Source: Iodidimonas muriae
Lineage (GTDB): Bacteria > Pseudomonadota > Alphaproteobacteria > Sphingomonadales > Rhodothalassiaceae
Length of the DNA: 64,000 nt
Assembly (NCBI RefSeq): GCF_014647255.1
Contig: NZ_BMOV01000001.1
Coordinates: 488,275 to 552,274, forward strand
Direction of reading: 5' to 3'
The notes below the pieces were generated by a model. That model searched no databases. It was not told where the DNA came from and saw only the letters and a list, made by a program, of their open reading frames with translations. The translations under genes were made by a program, and so were the position numbers. This document shows positions 1 to 9,700 of the stretch, piece by piece (position 1 is the first letter of the stretch; the number at the start of each line of letters is the position of its first letter).

Positions 1-9
1 ACAAGGCGG

Positions 10-2226
10 ATGACGCGGCTGCGCTTATGGGCGCGGCGTGTGGGATTGGGCCTGAAGCTGGAAATTGCGCTGGCGATGGTGGCCGTGGGGTCTGGCATTG
101 CCACATATATCGCGCTTAGCCGGAAAGGCGCTGCGGCGGATGTGGCCGATGGCCTTGTGGCCACGCTTTTGCTGATCAATCTGATGCTGCTGGTGTCTCT
201 TGCCTTTCTTGTGGCGCGCCGGGTGGTGCGGGTGTGGTTTGCCCGCAAGGAAGGATCGGCGGGATCGCGGTTGCATTTGCGTCTGGTGGCGCTGTTCGCG
301 GCCATTGCTGCGGTGCCGCCCGTTATCATGGCGGTATTGTCGGTGCTGTTTTTGCAATATGGCGTGCAGAACTGGTTTTCCGATTCCGTGCGCGGGGCGC
401 TCAATAACAGCCTTGAAGTTGCCGATGCCTATATCGAAGAGCACCGGCAGAACATCAAGCTGGACCTGATCGCCATGGCCAATGATTTGAATCAGGCGGC
501 CCCACAGGCGGAACGCGACCGGACTTTGCTGCAAACCATGGTTCAGGAACAGGCGCTGTTCCGGTCTTTGCAAGAAGTGATCGTGTTCACCGGCAATGGG
601 CGTATTCTGGCGAAATATTCGTTCAATCTGGATTTGTCGGCCAATCGCGTTCCGGAAACGGTCATGCAACGGGTTAGCGGTGGCGAACAGGTGGTGATTG
701 CCGATCCCGGTGACGATCAGGTGCGGGCCCTTACGCGTCTTGATGGCTTTTATGATGCTTTCTTATATGTGGGGCGTCGGGTTGATCCCCGGGTGACGGC
801 CCATGTGGAGGCGGCGCGGCGGGCGGTGGAAACCTACCGGACGCTTGAGGGGCAGCGTTCTTCGGTGCAGATTCGATCCAATGCGATCTTTATCGTCGTG
901 ACCTTGTTGATCTTGCTGGCTGCGGTATGGATCGGCCTGTGGTTTGCCAATCGGCTTGTGGCTCCCATCAGCCGGTTGGTTGAAGCGGCCAACCGTATTC
1001 GACAAGGGGATTTGACCGCCCGAGCAGAAGGGCCGGGCGGACCGGACGAGATCGGTGTTTTGTCGCGTACCTTCAACCGCATGACCCGCAAATTGGAAGC
1101 GCAAAGACGGGAACTGGTCAGCACCAACCGTGAACTGGATGACCGGCGCAGCTTTTTGGAAACGGTGCTGGAAGGGGTTTCTGCCGGGGTTTTCGGGGTG
1201 ACGGTGCAAGGGGTGGTCCATTTGCCCAACCGTTCGGCTTGCGACCTTTTGGGGCTGAAACCCGATGATGTTGTGGGCACGCCGCTGCATGTGATTGCGC
1301 CGCAAATGGGGCCTCTGCTGGATGAAGCCGCGAAATCCATGCAAGGCACGGCGCAGGCGCAAATCACTGTGATGCGCAAGGAACAGGCGCGGACTTTGTT
1401 GGTGCGGGTTGCCGCCGAAGCCGATGGCAAGACGATCAGCGGTTTTGTGGTCACCTTTGATGATGTGACGGATCAATTGCGCGACCAGCGCACCGCCGCT
1501 TGGGCGGATGTGGCGCGGCGCATCGCCCATGAAATCAAGAATCCGCTGACCCCCATCCAGCTTTCTGCAGAGCGGTTGCGCCGGAAATATGAACGAGAAG
1601 TGGTGACAGATCCCGGCGTGTTCACCCAGTGCACCGATACCATCATTCGGCAAGTGGGCGATCTGCGGCGTATGGTGGATGAATTCAGCTCGTTCGCACG
1701 GATGCCAGCCCCCAGTTTCCGCGAGGAAAATCTACGCGACATTGTGCGCCAGACGGTATTCTTGCAAGAAATGGGCAATGATGACATTCGCTATCATCTG
1801 AGCGTGCCCGATGACGCGGTGGATTTGGTGTGCGATGGGCGGTTGTTGGCGCAGGCCCTGACCAATCTGTTAAAAAATGCCCATGAATCCATCTCCGGGC
1901 GCTTTTCAGATGGTGACAAAACACCCGGCGAGATTGCCATTTCTTTGACGCAGGATGAAGACGCTGTGACGTTGGCTGTTTGTGATAATGGGCGCGGCTT
2001 GCCCGAAGACCGGGATCGCTTGGTTGAACCCTATGTGACCACACGGGCAAAAGGCACAGGGCTGGGCCTCGCCATTGTGAACAAGATCGCTGAAGAACAT
2101 GGAGGAACGTTGATTTTGGCCAATGGCCCCAAAGGCGGGGCTATTGTGTCTTTGTGCTTTTCCATGACCCGACTTCGTAAAAAACTGAACGAACCAAAGA
2201 AACAAGACGCATATGCGGCGCAGTAA
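10..2226 (+). CDS. ntrY: Nitrogen-regulation sensor histidine kinase NtrY
   Basis: Membrane histidine kinase that phosphorylates NtrX; in alphaproteobacteria the pair responds to nitrogen and redox state. Seen in the 738 residues: three hydrophobic segments in the first ~115 residues, a periplasmic stretch, another membrane segment near 290-312, then a HAMP region (~313-366), a PAS-like region (~380-490) and a kinase core. The H-box reads IAHEIKNPLTP with phospho-acceptor His507; N-box (NLLKNAHES), G1 (DNGRGLP) and G2 (GTGLGLAIV) are all present. The ATG at 10 is chosen because the N-terminus matches the family layout. An AAGGCGG run touches it directly, so the true SD spacing is poor and the upstream ntrBC genes, if present, lie outside the window. 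The gene is followed after 33 bp by its partner ntrX. Confidence 0.95.
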   Translation: MTRLRLWARRVGLGLKLEIALAMVAVGSGIATYIALSRKGAAADVADGLVATLLLINLMLLVSLAFLVARRVVRVWFARKEGSAGSRLHLRLVALFAAIAAVPPVIMAVLSVLFLQYGVQNWFSDSVRGALNNSLEVADAYIEEHRQNIKLDLIAMANDLNQAAPQAERDRTLLQTMVQEQALFRSLQEVIVFTGNGRILAKYSFNLDLSANRVPETVMQRVSGGEQVVIADPGDDQVRALTRLDGFYDAFLYVGRRVDPRVTAHVEAARRAVETYRTLEGQRSSVQIRSNAIFIVVTLLILLAAVWIGLWFANRLVAPISRLVEAANRIRQGDLTARAEGPGGPDEIGVLSRTFNRMTRKLEAQRRELVSTNRELDDRRSFLETVLEGVSAGVFGVTVQGVVHLPNRSACDLLGLKPDDVVGTPLHVIAPQMGPLLDEAAKSMQGTAQAQITVMRKEQARTLLVRVAAEADGKTISGFVVTFDDVTDQLRDQRTAAWADVARRIAHEIKNPLTPIQLSAERLRRKYEREVVTDPGVFTQCTDTIIRQVGDLRRMVDEFSSFARMPAPSFREENLRDIVRQTVFLQEMGNDDIRYHLSVPDDAVDLVCDGRLLAQALTNLLKNAHESISGRFSDGDKTPGEIAISLTQDEDAVTLAVCDNGRGLPEDRDRLVEPYVTTRAKGTGLGLAIVNKIAEEHGGTLILANGPKGGAIVSLCFSMTRLRKKLNEPKKQDAYAAQ

Positions 2227-2259
2227 TTTGCCGCATAAAGTAACAAGGAGTACGCGCTG

Positions 2260-3657
2260 ATGGCGCTTGATATCCTGATTGTTGATGATGAAGCCGATAT
2301 CCGCGATCTGGTTGCTGGTATATTAAGCGATGAAGGCTATCAAACCCGTGTCGCCCATGATTGCGACAGTGCTTTGGCGCAATTGGAAGCGCGGCGACCA
2401 TCTTTGGTGATTCTTGATATTTGGCTGCAAGGAAGCCGCTTGGATGGGCTTGAGGTGCTGGAGCTTATCAAGCGTCGCCATCCTGATTTGCCGGTGGTTA
2501 TCATTTCGGGCCATGGCAATGTGGAAACGGCTGTTTCCGCCATCAAGCGCGGTGCCTATGATTTTATCGAAAAACCGTTCAAGTCCGACCAGTTACTGTT
2601 CATTGTTTCGCGGGCAACGGAAGCGGAAGAATTGCGCCGGGAAAATGAAGATCTCAAGCGCCGCGTGGGGCTGGTGTTTGAACTGACCGGTGATTCCGCC
2701 GCCATTCACACGGTGCGTCAATCCATTGAAAGGGTGGCCCCCACCAATTCGCGGGTGCTGTTTTCCGGCCCTCCCGGTTCGGGAAAGGAAGTGGCGGCGC
2801 GGTTGTTACATGCCCGGTCCAAGCGGTTTCGTGCGCCTTTTGTCATTGTGTCGGCAGCCTCGATGGAGCCGCAGCGCATGGAACAGGAACTGTTCGGGGT
2901 GGAGCGCGATGGCGGTCTGGTGAAAACGGGTTTGTTTGAACGCGCCCATGGCGGTACTTTGTTTATCGATGAAGTATCGGATATGCCCACCACCACACAG
3001 GCAAAAATCCTGCGGGTACTGACCGAACAAACCTTTGAACGGGTGGGGTCCAATACCCGCGTGCAAGTAGATGTCCGTGTTGTTTCGGCATCTAGCCGGG
3101 ATTTGCGTCGGGAAATCGAATTGGGCCGGTTTCGGGAAGACCTGTTTCACCGCTTGTCCGTGGTGCCGATCCGCGTGCCGTCTTTAAGTGAGCGGCGTGA
3201 AGACATTCCGCTTTTGGCCGACCATTTCGTGAAGGCTGTCGCTGCGGCGAACGGGCGCCTTGCGCTTGATTTTGCCGAGCCTGCGCTGGCGGCACTTCAG
3301 GCTTATGATTGGCCGGGCAATGTGCGCCAGCTTCGCAATGTGATCGAACGGATGTTGATCATGGCTCCCGATGGGAAGGATGCTATTGATCTGGGCATGC
3401 TGCCTGCGGATATCACCAGCGATGCCGATGATCTTTTGCATGGCGGTGGAGACGTGCCCTTGATGACCCTTCCTTTGCGTGAAGCGCGGGAAGTGTTTGA
3501 AAAGGAATATCTGCGCGTCCAGATCACCCGCTTTTCCGGAAATATATCGAAAACAGCCAATTTTATCGGTATGGAGCGCAGTGCTTTGCACCGGAAGCTC
3601 AAGAATTTGGGGCTGACAACACAAGAACGGCGTTTGGGTGAGGACGAAAGCGTTTAA
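2260..3657 (+). CDS. ntrX: Response regulator NtrX
   Basis: DNA-binding response regulator partner of NtrY. Order of parts: receiver domain (~1-120) with acidic pocket D9/D10 and phospho-acceptor D53, AAA+ domain (~140-380) with Walker A GPPGSGKE and Walker B GTLFIDEV, and a Fis-type helix-turn-helix at the C-terminus (KTANFIGMERSALHRKL). The GAFTGA loop that contacts sigma-54 in NtrC-type activators is absent: between ELFG and the Walker B strand the sequence reads VERDGGLVKTGLFERAHGG. As I recall, this is a usual trait of alphaproteobacterial NtrX and implies it does not act as a classic sigma-54 activator. It is in the same operon as ntrY, with a weak AAGGAG SD before ATG 2260. Confidence 0.95.
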   Translation: MALDILIVDDEADIRDLVAGILSDEGYQTRVAHDCDSALAQLEARRPSLVILDIWLQGSRLDGLEVLELIKRRHPDLPVVIISGHGNVETAVSAIKRGAYDFIEKPFKSDQLLFIVSRATEAEELRRENEDLKRRVGLVFELTGDSAAIHTVRQSIERVAPTNSRVLFSGPPGSGKEVAARLLHARSKRFRAPFVIVSAASMEPQRMEQELFGVERDGGLVKTGLFERAHGGTLFIDEVSDMPTTTQAKILRVLTEQTFERVGSNTRVQVDVRVVSASSRDLRREIELGRFREDLFHRLSVVPIRVPSLSERREDIPLLADHFVKAVAAANGRLALDFAEPALAALQAYDWPGNVRQLRNVIERMLIMAPDGKDAIDLGMLPADITSDADDLLHGGGDVPLMTLPLREAREVFEKEYLRVQITRFSGNISKTANFIGMERSALHRKLKNLGLTTQERRLGEDESV

Positions 3658-3711
3658 GGTGGTCCGATCAACGCCCATCGATGACGAAAAAGCCCAAGGC
3701 AAGGAAATGGA

Positions 3712-5088
3712 ATGAAAGTCATTGTTTGTGGGGCGGGGCAGGTGGGGCTGAATATCGCCCGTTATCTGGCCGGCCAGAAAAATGATGTCACGATTATTGA
3801 TCGCTCGGCAAAGCTGATCCGCAAGGTCGGTGAAATGTTGGACGTTCAAGCTCTTGAAGGCCATGCTTCGGATCCAAACCTGTTGGAGCAAGCCGGTTTG
3901 GGCGACGCCGATATGATTATCGCGGTGACGATTTCCGATGAGGTGAATATGGTGGCCTGCCAGATCGCCCATTCCCTGTTCAATGTGCCAACCAAAATAG
4001 CGCGCATCCGCAATCAAAGCTATTTGGACCCACAATGGAGCGATCTGTTCACCCGGGATAATCTGCCCATTGATGTGGTGATCTCGCCCGAAGTGGAAGT
4101 GGCGGATGCCATTTACCGACGGCTGGAGGTTCCCGGTGCCTTTGATACCTTGCCGTTTTCTGATGATAAGGTGCGGGTTTTGGGGCTGCGGCTGGATGAA
4201 CACTGCCCTGTGGTGGATACCCCGTTACGCCAATTGACCGAATTGTTCCCGGATTTGCGGGTTCGAGTTCTGGCAATCCTTCGGGGTGGCAAATTATTCG
4301 TACCGCTGGCGGACGACCATATGGAGGTGGGCGACGGCGTTTATATTGCGGTGGAAACCAAGCATGTGGCGCGGGCGATGGGGGTGTTCGGCCATGAAGA
4401 AGAAGCCGCCCGGCGCATTGTGGTGATCGGTGGCGGGTCGGTGGGGCTGAATTTGGCCCGTCGATTGGAAAACCGCACGCCGCGTTTGAATGTAAAAATC
4501 ATTGAATATGATGAAGAACGGGCTGCTTTCGTTGCTGACAAGATGAGTCGCACCGTGGTTATTCACGGCGATGCTTTGGACCCGGAAATTCTGCGTGAAG
4601 CCAATGTGTCGGAAGCGGAAACGGTGGTGGCCGTAACCAATGAAGATGAAGTGAATATTCTGGCCACTTTGTTGGCCAAGCAAAATGGCTGCGCCCGTGC
4701 TGTCACGCTTATCAACAATACGGTTTATGGGCCTTTGATTGATTCCATGGGAATCGATGTGCATGTGGACCCGCGCGAAATGACGGTTTCCACCATTTTG
4801 CGTCATATCCGTCGGGGGCGTATCCGGGATCTCCATTCCATTGGCGATGGAGCCGCAGAAGTGATCGAAGCGGAAATTCTGGAAGCCTCGTCAGTGGCAG
4901 GGAAAAATCTGCGGCAGGTGAAATTCCCGCGCGGTGTGGTGGTCGGGGCCATTACACGTGGCTCGGAAGTGATCGTTCCCCGCGGTGAAACGGTGTTCGC
5001 GCCGGGCGATCGTGTTGTGGTTTTGGCGCTTACAGAGTCTGTCAAAACCGTGGAGCAGCTCTTCTCTGTGCATCTTGAGTTCTTTTAA
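3712..5088 (+). CDS. trkA: Trk potassium uptake regulator TrkA
   Basis: Cytoplasmic peripheral subunit that gates the Trk/Ktr K+ transporter by binding NAD(H). The 458 residues form two RCK modules in tandem. Each begins with a Rossmann fold ([11 protein letters not shown] near residue 6 and [10 protein letters not shown] near 239) and ends with a TrkA_C-type domain. Length is normal for the family. It follows ntrYX with a 54-bp gap; the order ntrY-ntrX-trkA-hfq-hflX is conserved in many alphaproteobacteria. The membrane partner TrkH is not in this window. Confidence 0.95.
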   Translation: MKVIVCGAGQVGLNIARYLAGQKNDVTIIDRSAKLIRKVGEMLDVQALEGHASDPNLLEQAGLGDADMIIAVTISDEVNMVACQIAHSLFNVPTKIARIRNQSYLDPQWSDLFTRDNLPIDVVISPEVEVADAIYRRLEVPGAFDTLPFSDDKVRVLGLRLDEHCPVVDTPLRQLTELFPDLRVRVLAILRGGKLFVPLADDHMEVGDGVYIAVETKHVARAMGVFGHEEEAARRIVVIGGGSVGLNLARRLENRTPRLNVKIIEYDEERAAFVADKMSRTVVIHGDALDPEILREANVSEAETVVAVTNEDEVNILATLLAKQNGCARAVTLINNTVYGPLIDSMGIDVHVDPREMTVSTILRHIRRGRIRDLHSIGDGAAEVIEAEILEASSVAGKNLRQVKFPRGVVVGAITRGSEVIVPRGETVFAPGDRVVVLALTESVKTVEQLFSVHLEFF

Positions 5089-5390
5089 AAACCAAAACAA
5101 GGCGGCGAGGGGATAACATTCGGGGGCGTCTCGGAAACAAATTTTTCGTAACGAATTGCCGCTTTGCAGCAAACGTGTCAAACTGGCTACGGGCTGGCGA
5201 CCTGGATAAAACCGGGAGCGCAGAAGGGATATGTTTCAGCTTGGCGATTTATCGGGCCCGTCTCGATAAAGAGAGGCTGAAATTCTGCAAGATGGGATGC
5301 TTTGAGAGTTTTCTCGGATGGTTTCTCTTCTTTGTGCCCAAGGAGATGTCAGGCTTGTCGGCACGGTTAACAAAAAAAGAACGGCGAAAA
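5089..5390. other. Intergenic region before hfq
   Basis: This 302-bp stretch should hold the hfq promoter, but I cannot assign -35/-10 boxes with confidence. An open frame from 5175 runs into hfq. Its first 72 codons look non-coding, and the known Hfq N-terminus begins only at 5391, so I treat the frame as leader. No clear hairpin follows trkA. Confidence 0.4.
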
Positions 5391-5639
5391 ATGTCAGAAA
5401 AAATTCAAAATCTTCAAGATGTCTTTCTTAACAATATCAGAAAATCAAAAACATCCGTCACCGTCTTTTTGGTGAATGGAGTCAAACTGCAAGGAGTCGT
5501 TACCTGGTTTGATAATTTTTGTGTTCTGCTTCGCCGGGATGGGCATTCTCAGTTGGTTTATAAACATGCCATTTCGACTATCATGCCCTCAGGTCCAATC
5601 AGTTTATTCGAGCCTGAAAAGGATATCGAAGACGATTGA
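5391..5639 (+). CDS. hfq: RNA chaperone Hfq
   Basis: Hexameric Sm-like RNA chaperone that pairs small RNAs with mRNAs. The 82-residue product starts [14 protein letters not shown], the family N-terminus, and contains the Sm1 region and the Sm2 motif YKHAIST, followed by a short acidic tail (EPEKDIEDD). The start at 5391 is chosen from the conserved N-terminus. An upstream in-frame ATG at 5346 sits immediately against an AAGGAG and would add 15 non-conserved residues. It lies 21 bp upstream of hflX, the same pairing seen in many proteobacteria. Confidence 0.95.
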   Translation: MSEKIQNLQDVFLNNIRKSKTSVTVFLVNGVKLQGVVTWFDNFCVLLRRDGHSQLVYKHAISTIMPSGPISLFEPEKDIEDD

Positions 5640-5660
5640 CCGCTGAACAAAGTTGCCTCA

Positions 5661-7016
5661 GTGATCGATAATTCTAGCGACCATCAGCCGCTCACCGCCA
5701 TGTCCGATGGCGGTGGGCGCACGCGTGCCTTGGTGATTCACCCCTGGCGCAAATCCCGGCATGGTAAATCTATGGCCGATGATCGGGTGCGGTCGCCGCA
5801 AGCCCGGCTTGAAGAAGCTGTGGGCCTGACGGCAGCCATTGATATCGATGTTGTGGAACAGGCCGTGGTGCCATTGTCTTCGCTGCGCCCTGCCACCTTG
5901 CTAGGCACGGGTAAGCTGGAAGAACTGCGCATCCTGATCGAAAGCCGGGAGATCGATCTGGCGGTGGTGGATGCCGATTTGACGCCCGTACAGCAACGCA
6001 ATCTGGAAAAGGCATGGAAAACCAAAGTCATCGACCGGACCGGTCTGATTTTGGAAATTTTCGGTGAACGGGCCGCCACCAAGGAAGGCGAACTTCAGGT
6101 CGAACTGGCCCATCTGAATTACCAGAAATCACGGTTGGTCCGAAGCTGGACCCATCTGGAGCGGCAACGCGGGGGATTTGGCTTTATCGGCGGCCCCGGT
6201 GAAACCCAGATCGAGGCGGACCGGCGCATGATTTCCGAGCGTATCACCGCCATTCGCCGCCAATTGGAAACGGTCACCCGCACCCGGCAGCTCCATCGTA
6301 GCAGGCGGCAAAAAGCGCCTTATCCTGTTGTGGCGCTGGTGGGCTATACCAATGCAGGAAAATCCACCCTGTTCAATCGCCTGACGCAATCCAAGGTGCT
6401 GGCGGCGGATATGTTGTTTGCCACCCTTGATCCCACCATGCGGGCCATTGATCTGGTAACGGGCCGCAAAGTGATCCTTTCCGACACGGTGGGCTTTATT
6501 TCCGAGCTACCCACGCATTTGATTGCCGCCTTCCGTGCCACCTTGGAAGAAGTCACCTCTGCGGATTTGATCGTCCATGTGCGTGATGCGGCCCATCCGG
6601 ATACCGAAGCCCAAAAGGCGGATGTTCTGTCGGTTTTGGCCGATCTTGGCGTAAAACCGGGAGAAGAGGGCGCACCGCCGATGATCGAAGCCATGAACAA
6701 AATCGATCTTTTGTCCGAAGCCGAGCAAGAGGCGATGTTCAATCGTGCGGACAGGGATATTGATATGGTGGCGATTTCGGCTATCAGCGGCGATGGAATC
6801 CCGGCCCTGATGGAGCGGATCGACGCCATTGTGGGGGCGCAAGACAGTATTCACCATATTGTTCTGGAGCCATGGGAAGGGGCCAGTGTTTCTTGGCTGC
6901 ATCGCAATGCGGATGTGTTGGAACAACGCGTGGACGATGCGGGGGCAACACATTTGCACGTGCGGATGGACCCCATTGCCTACGCAAAATTTTTCAAAAT
7001 AAAACCGGACGACTGA
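5661..7016 (+). CDS. hflX: Ribosome-associated GTPase HflX
   Basis: GTPase of the Obg-HflX class that binds the 50S subunit and can split or rescue stalled ribosomes. It has the N-terminal HflX domain (RSPQARLEEAVGLTAAI near 45-60), a glycine-rich linker (RGGFGFIGGPGETQIE), G1 motif GYTNAGKST near residue 227, G3 DTVGF and G4 NKID. The 451-residue length is normal. The listed start is a GTG at 5661; an ATG at 5700 (MSDGGGRTRALVIHP) is equally possible and removes 13 weakly conserved residues. The gene ends in a bidirectional terminator facing flgH. Confidence 0.93.
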   Translation: MIDNSSDHQPLTAMSDGGGRTRALVIHPWRKSRHGKSMADDRVRSPQARLEEAVGLTAAIDIDVVEQAVVPLSSLRPATLLGTGKLEELRILIESREIDLAVVDADLTPVQQRNLEKAWKTKVIDRTGLILEIFGERAATKEGELQVELAHLNYQKSRLVRSWTHLERQRGGFGFIGGPGETQIEADRRMISERITAIRRQLETVTRTRQLHRSRRQKAPYPVVALVGYTNAGKSTLFNRLTQSKVLAADMLFATLDPTMRAIDLVTGRKVILSDTVGFISELPTHLIAAFRATLEEVTSADLIVHVRDAAHPDTEAQKADVLSVLADLGVKPGEEGAPPMIEAMNKIDLLSEAEQEAMFNRADRDIDMVAISAISGDGIPALMERIDAIVGAQDSIHHIVLEPWEGASVSWLHRNADVLEQRVDDAGATHLHVRMDPIAYAKFFKIKPDD

Positions 7017-7040
7017 GCAGCCATCCGGTCTTTTCGCTTT
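7004..7040. terminator. Bidirectional terminator between hflX and flgH
   Basis: Inverted repeat ACCGGA (7004-7009) / TCCGGT (7024-7029), followed on the plus strand by CTTTTC and on the minus strand by TTTATTTT, so it can serve both convergent genes. The hflX stop codon lies in the loop. Confidence 0.7.
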
Positions 7041-7063
7041 TCCAAAAGCCGTGCCCCTGTTTT

Positions 7064-7822
7064 TTAGAACGGGAACAGGATGTCGTAGAGCTGCTGGCCA
7101 TAACGTGGTTGTTGCACATCGGTCAGCTGTCCGCGTCCGCCATAGGAAATGCGGGCTTCGGCAATCTGCGAATGATTGATGGTATTGCCAGAGGAAATAT
7201 CTTCCGGACGCACGATACCGGCGATCAACAATTCCCGCACTTCAAAATTCACCCGCACTTCCTGCCGGCCCTGAATGACGAGATTGCCATTTGGCAAGAC
7301 ATCCACAACGATGGCGGCAATGGTCAGGCTAATGTCTTCCGAGCGGTCCACCTCGCCGGACCCTGTGCTGGTGCTGGTGGAGCCAAAATCCGCAAGGGCG
7401 GCCGGGTTCACCGTATTCGGCAGCACTTTGTCCAACTTGCCTTCAAAGCCCAGAAAGCCGTCAAGTCCGGCGGTTTCGCCATTATTGCGAGAGCGGATGG
7501 TTTCATTTTCTATTTCCGCCCGATCGTTGATCTCTATTGCGACGGTCAGGATGTCGCCGATCTGGCCGGCACGTTGGTCGCGGAAAAAGGCTTTGGCTCC
7601 GGTGCGCCACAGGGAATTGGCTTGCCCTACATGGGCGGTTTGGGCCGGCTGCGGCAAAGAGATCGAGCGCTGTTTTGCCGGGGCCTGGACATTTTCAATG
7701 GGAGCAAGATCCGGAGCCTTGCCGATATTGGCAAGGCGATCGCCCACCGTGCAGGCGCTCAGGGCGGTGCTCAACGCCACAAGACCGCCAATAGTGCGCA
7801 AAGTGGAAAGGGGGCTGTTCAT
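7064..7822 (-). CDS. flgH: Flagellar L-ring protein FlgH
   Basis: Outer-membrane lipoprotein that forms the L-ring bushing around the flagellar rod. The 252-residue product has a lipoprotein signal ending LSTALSAC, with lipidated Cys24, then the FlgH domain: FRDQRAGQIGDILTV, a polar stretch, and the C-terminal PYGQQLYDILFPF-like end. It is the last gene of the minus-strand run flgF-flgG-flgA-flgH, 25 bp after flgA, and is expected to be transcribed from the sigma-54 promoter in front of flgF. Confidence 0.95.
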   Translation of the reverse strand: MNSPLSTLRTIGGLVALSTALSACTVGDRLANIGKAPDLAPIENVQAPAKQRSISLPQPAQTAHVGQANSLWRTGAKAFFRDQRAGQIGDILTVAIEINDRAEIENETIRSRNNGETAGLDGFLGFEGKLDKVLPNTVNPAALADFGSTSTSTGSGEVDRSEDISLTIAAIVVDVLPNGNLVIQGRQEVRVNFEVRELLIAGIVRPEDISSGNTINHSQIAEARISYGGRGQLTDVQQPRYGQQLYDILFPF

Positions 7823-7847
7823 GATGTGTCTCCCTTGAAGTCTGATC

Positions 7848-8831
7848 TTATTGATTGGCGGAAAGAGTGACGTGGCTCAAAACATTGACCACACCCAGCC
7901 CGGCCACCTGTGCTTCAATCGTGCGGTTGGTGCTGGTGTTGATCAGCCGGATGAAATCGCCAAGTGCGCCATCTTGCATGGCCTTGCCGGTGGCGCTGAG
8001 CATCAACCCGCCATGGCGGACCTGCATGGTTACAAACGCTCCTTTTTCCACGAGAACCGGCTTTTGAACCTCGCTCATGCGCAAGGGGGTTCCGGCACGC
8101 ACTGTGCGGGTAGGGGATAGCCCGATCAGATCGGCGCTTTCCAAAATCATGGTGCGATTGATGCGTCGTTCGGGCAGTTCGATCCAATCGATATCGGAAC
8201 GGGAAATGATGTCGTCATCGGACAAGGCGCGGACCAGAACCGGCACCAGACGCACCGGTTCGGCAAGGCCGGAAAGGGTGGTGCGGTTCCAGACGCCGTT
8301 TTCCTGGGCGATGGCAATGGTGGCCGTAAATCGGCCGCTGCGCTCATCATGGGAAAGATTTTCAATCTCGATATCGCCCAAATCGGCTTGGGGCGCGATA
8401 TAAAGCGGCGACCGCAAACCCGTGAGGCGGATTTTCAACCGGTCCGGGCCTCCATTTTGGGCAATTTTGTCCATGATCCGCGCTTCCAGAATCTCTGGCG
8501 GCACTTTTTTCCCCCTGCGGCTGATGGTGACATATCCACGGCTGTCATCCAGTCCTTCTGCAAGGCCGGCATTGGCCATGGCCCGGTCGATATCGAAGCG
8601 CGACAAGGTCATGGATTTCCCCGGCTGCGGGGCCGCGGCGATGACATGATCCTGAGCGGCCCTCGCATCCAGCAGCACATCGCCCAGAGTTACCACCGGT
8701 CCATCCACTGTCACTGTGGGTTTTGTCATGGCCGCGATCGCAGCGTTTGAGGTGCAAAATAAAAGCAATGGCAAAAGCAGCCTCGATGCTGTTTTCCGGA
8801 TCGAAAAACGCGAGAAAATGATACGGGCCAT
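7848..8831 (-). CDS. flgA: Flagellar P-ring assembly chaperone FlgA
   Basis: Periplasmic chaperone needed for P-ring (FlgI) assembly. A Sec signal peptide (MARIIFSRF... ending near SNAAIAA) precedes an N-terminal region and the C-terminal SAF/ChapFlgA domain (VVPV-type segment RLVPVLVRALSDDDIISRSDIDW; GTPLRMSEVQKPVLVEKGAFV). The start at 8831 is preferred because TTGGAG precedes it by 8 nt; a longer frame from 8873 would add 14 residues and overlap nothing useful. 327 residues is slightly longer than the enterobacterial form but normal for alphaproteobacteria. Confidence 0.93.
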   Translation of the reverse strand: MARIIFSRFSIRKTASRLLLPLLLFCTSNAAIAAMTKPTVTVDGPVVTLGDVLLDARAAQDHVIAAAPQPGKSMTLSRFDIDRAMANAGLAEGLDDSRGYVTISRRGKKVPPEILEARIMDKIAQNGGPDRLKIRLTGLRSPLYIAPQADLGDIEIENLSHDERSGRFTATIAIAQENGVWNRTTLSGLAEPVRLVPVLVRALSDDDIISRSDIDWIELPERRINRTMILESADLIGLSPTRTVRAGTPLRMSEVQKPVLVEKGAFVTMQVRHGGLMLSATGKAMQDGALGDFIRLINTSTNRTIEAQVAGLGVVNVLSHVTLSANQ

Positions 8832-8873
8832 GGGTGTTCTCCAAGTGCTCTGGATTTTCCAGATTGAATTCAA

Positions 8874-9659
8874 TTAGCGTAAGCTATTGACAGCATTCAG
8901 CATTTCATCGGAAGTGGTGATTACACGGGAATTCAGTTCATAGGCGCGTTGGGCGGTGATCAGATTGGTGATTTCCTGAACCGGGTCCACATTGGAGCGT
9001 TCGAGAAATCCTTGTTCTATCAGCCCGAAGCCATCGGTGCCGGGGGTGGCAACGCTGGCCGGTCCTGATGCCTGACTTTCCCGCAACAGGTTCGAGCCAA
9101 GGGCTTCAAGCCCGGCTTCATTGGGAAAAATCGCCAGATCAAGCTGGCCGACAATTTGCGGATTGACCTGTCCTTGCAAGGAGACCTGCACTTCGCCTTC
9201 CTGATTGATGGTCACATCAACGGCTTCTTGGGGAATGGTGATGCCGGGCAAGACTTCAAACCCCGCCGGTGTGACAAGTCGGCCATCCTGATCAAGCTGG
9301 AAGGAGCCGGCACGGGTATAAAGTTCTTCGCCGTCAGGGCTTTGAACGCGGAAAAAGCCGCTGCCATTGATGGCCAGATCCAAAGAATTGTCCGTCAGTT
9401 CAAGGCTGCCCTGGGTGGCGATGCGGTACACACCTGCGGCCCGCACTCCCACACCCACCTGAATACCGGAAGGGACCACATTGCCTTGCGCCGTGGAGTT
9501 GGCGCCCACCCGTTCGATGGTCTGGTAAAGCAAATCCTGAAATTCTGCACGGCGGCGCTTGAAGGCGGTGGTGTTAAGATTGGCGATATTGTTGGAGATT
9601 ACCTCCACATTCATCTGCTGTGCCAACATGCCGGTGGCGGCGGTGCTTAATGCTTTCAT
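8874..9659 (-). CDS. flgG: Flagellar distal rod protein FlgG
   Basis: Distal rod subunit of the flagellar basal body, exported by the flagellar type III apparatus. The 261-residue protein has the rod/hook N-terminal signature (QQMNVEVISNNIANLNTTAFKRRRAEFQDLLYQT region) and the C-terminal heptad segment (SNVDPVQEITNLITAQRAYELNSRVI). It lacks a Sec signal, as expected. It sits between flgF and flgA in the conserved order. Confidence 0.96.
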   Translation of the reverse strand: MKALSTAATGMLAQQMNVEVISNNIANLNTTAFKRRRAEFQDLLYQTIERVGANSTAQGNVVPSGIQVGVGVRAAGVYRIATQGSLELTDNSLDLAINGSGFFRVQSPDGEELYTRAGSFQLDQDGRLVTPAGFEVLPGITIPQEAVDVTINQEGEVQVSLQGQVNPQIVGQLDLAIFPNEAGLEALGSNLLRESQASGPASVATPGTDGFGLIEQGFLERSNVDPVQEITNLITAQRAYELNSRVITTSDEMLNAVNSLR

Positions 9660-9700
9660 TCTTCGTCTCCTTATGCCCGTTGTGCTTATGTGGGCGGCAA

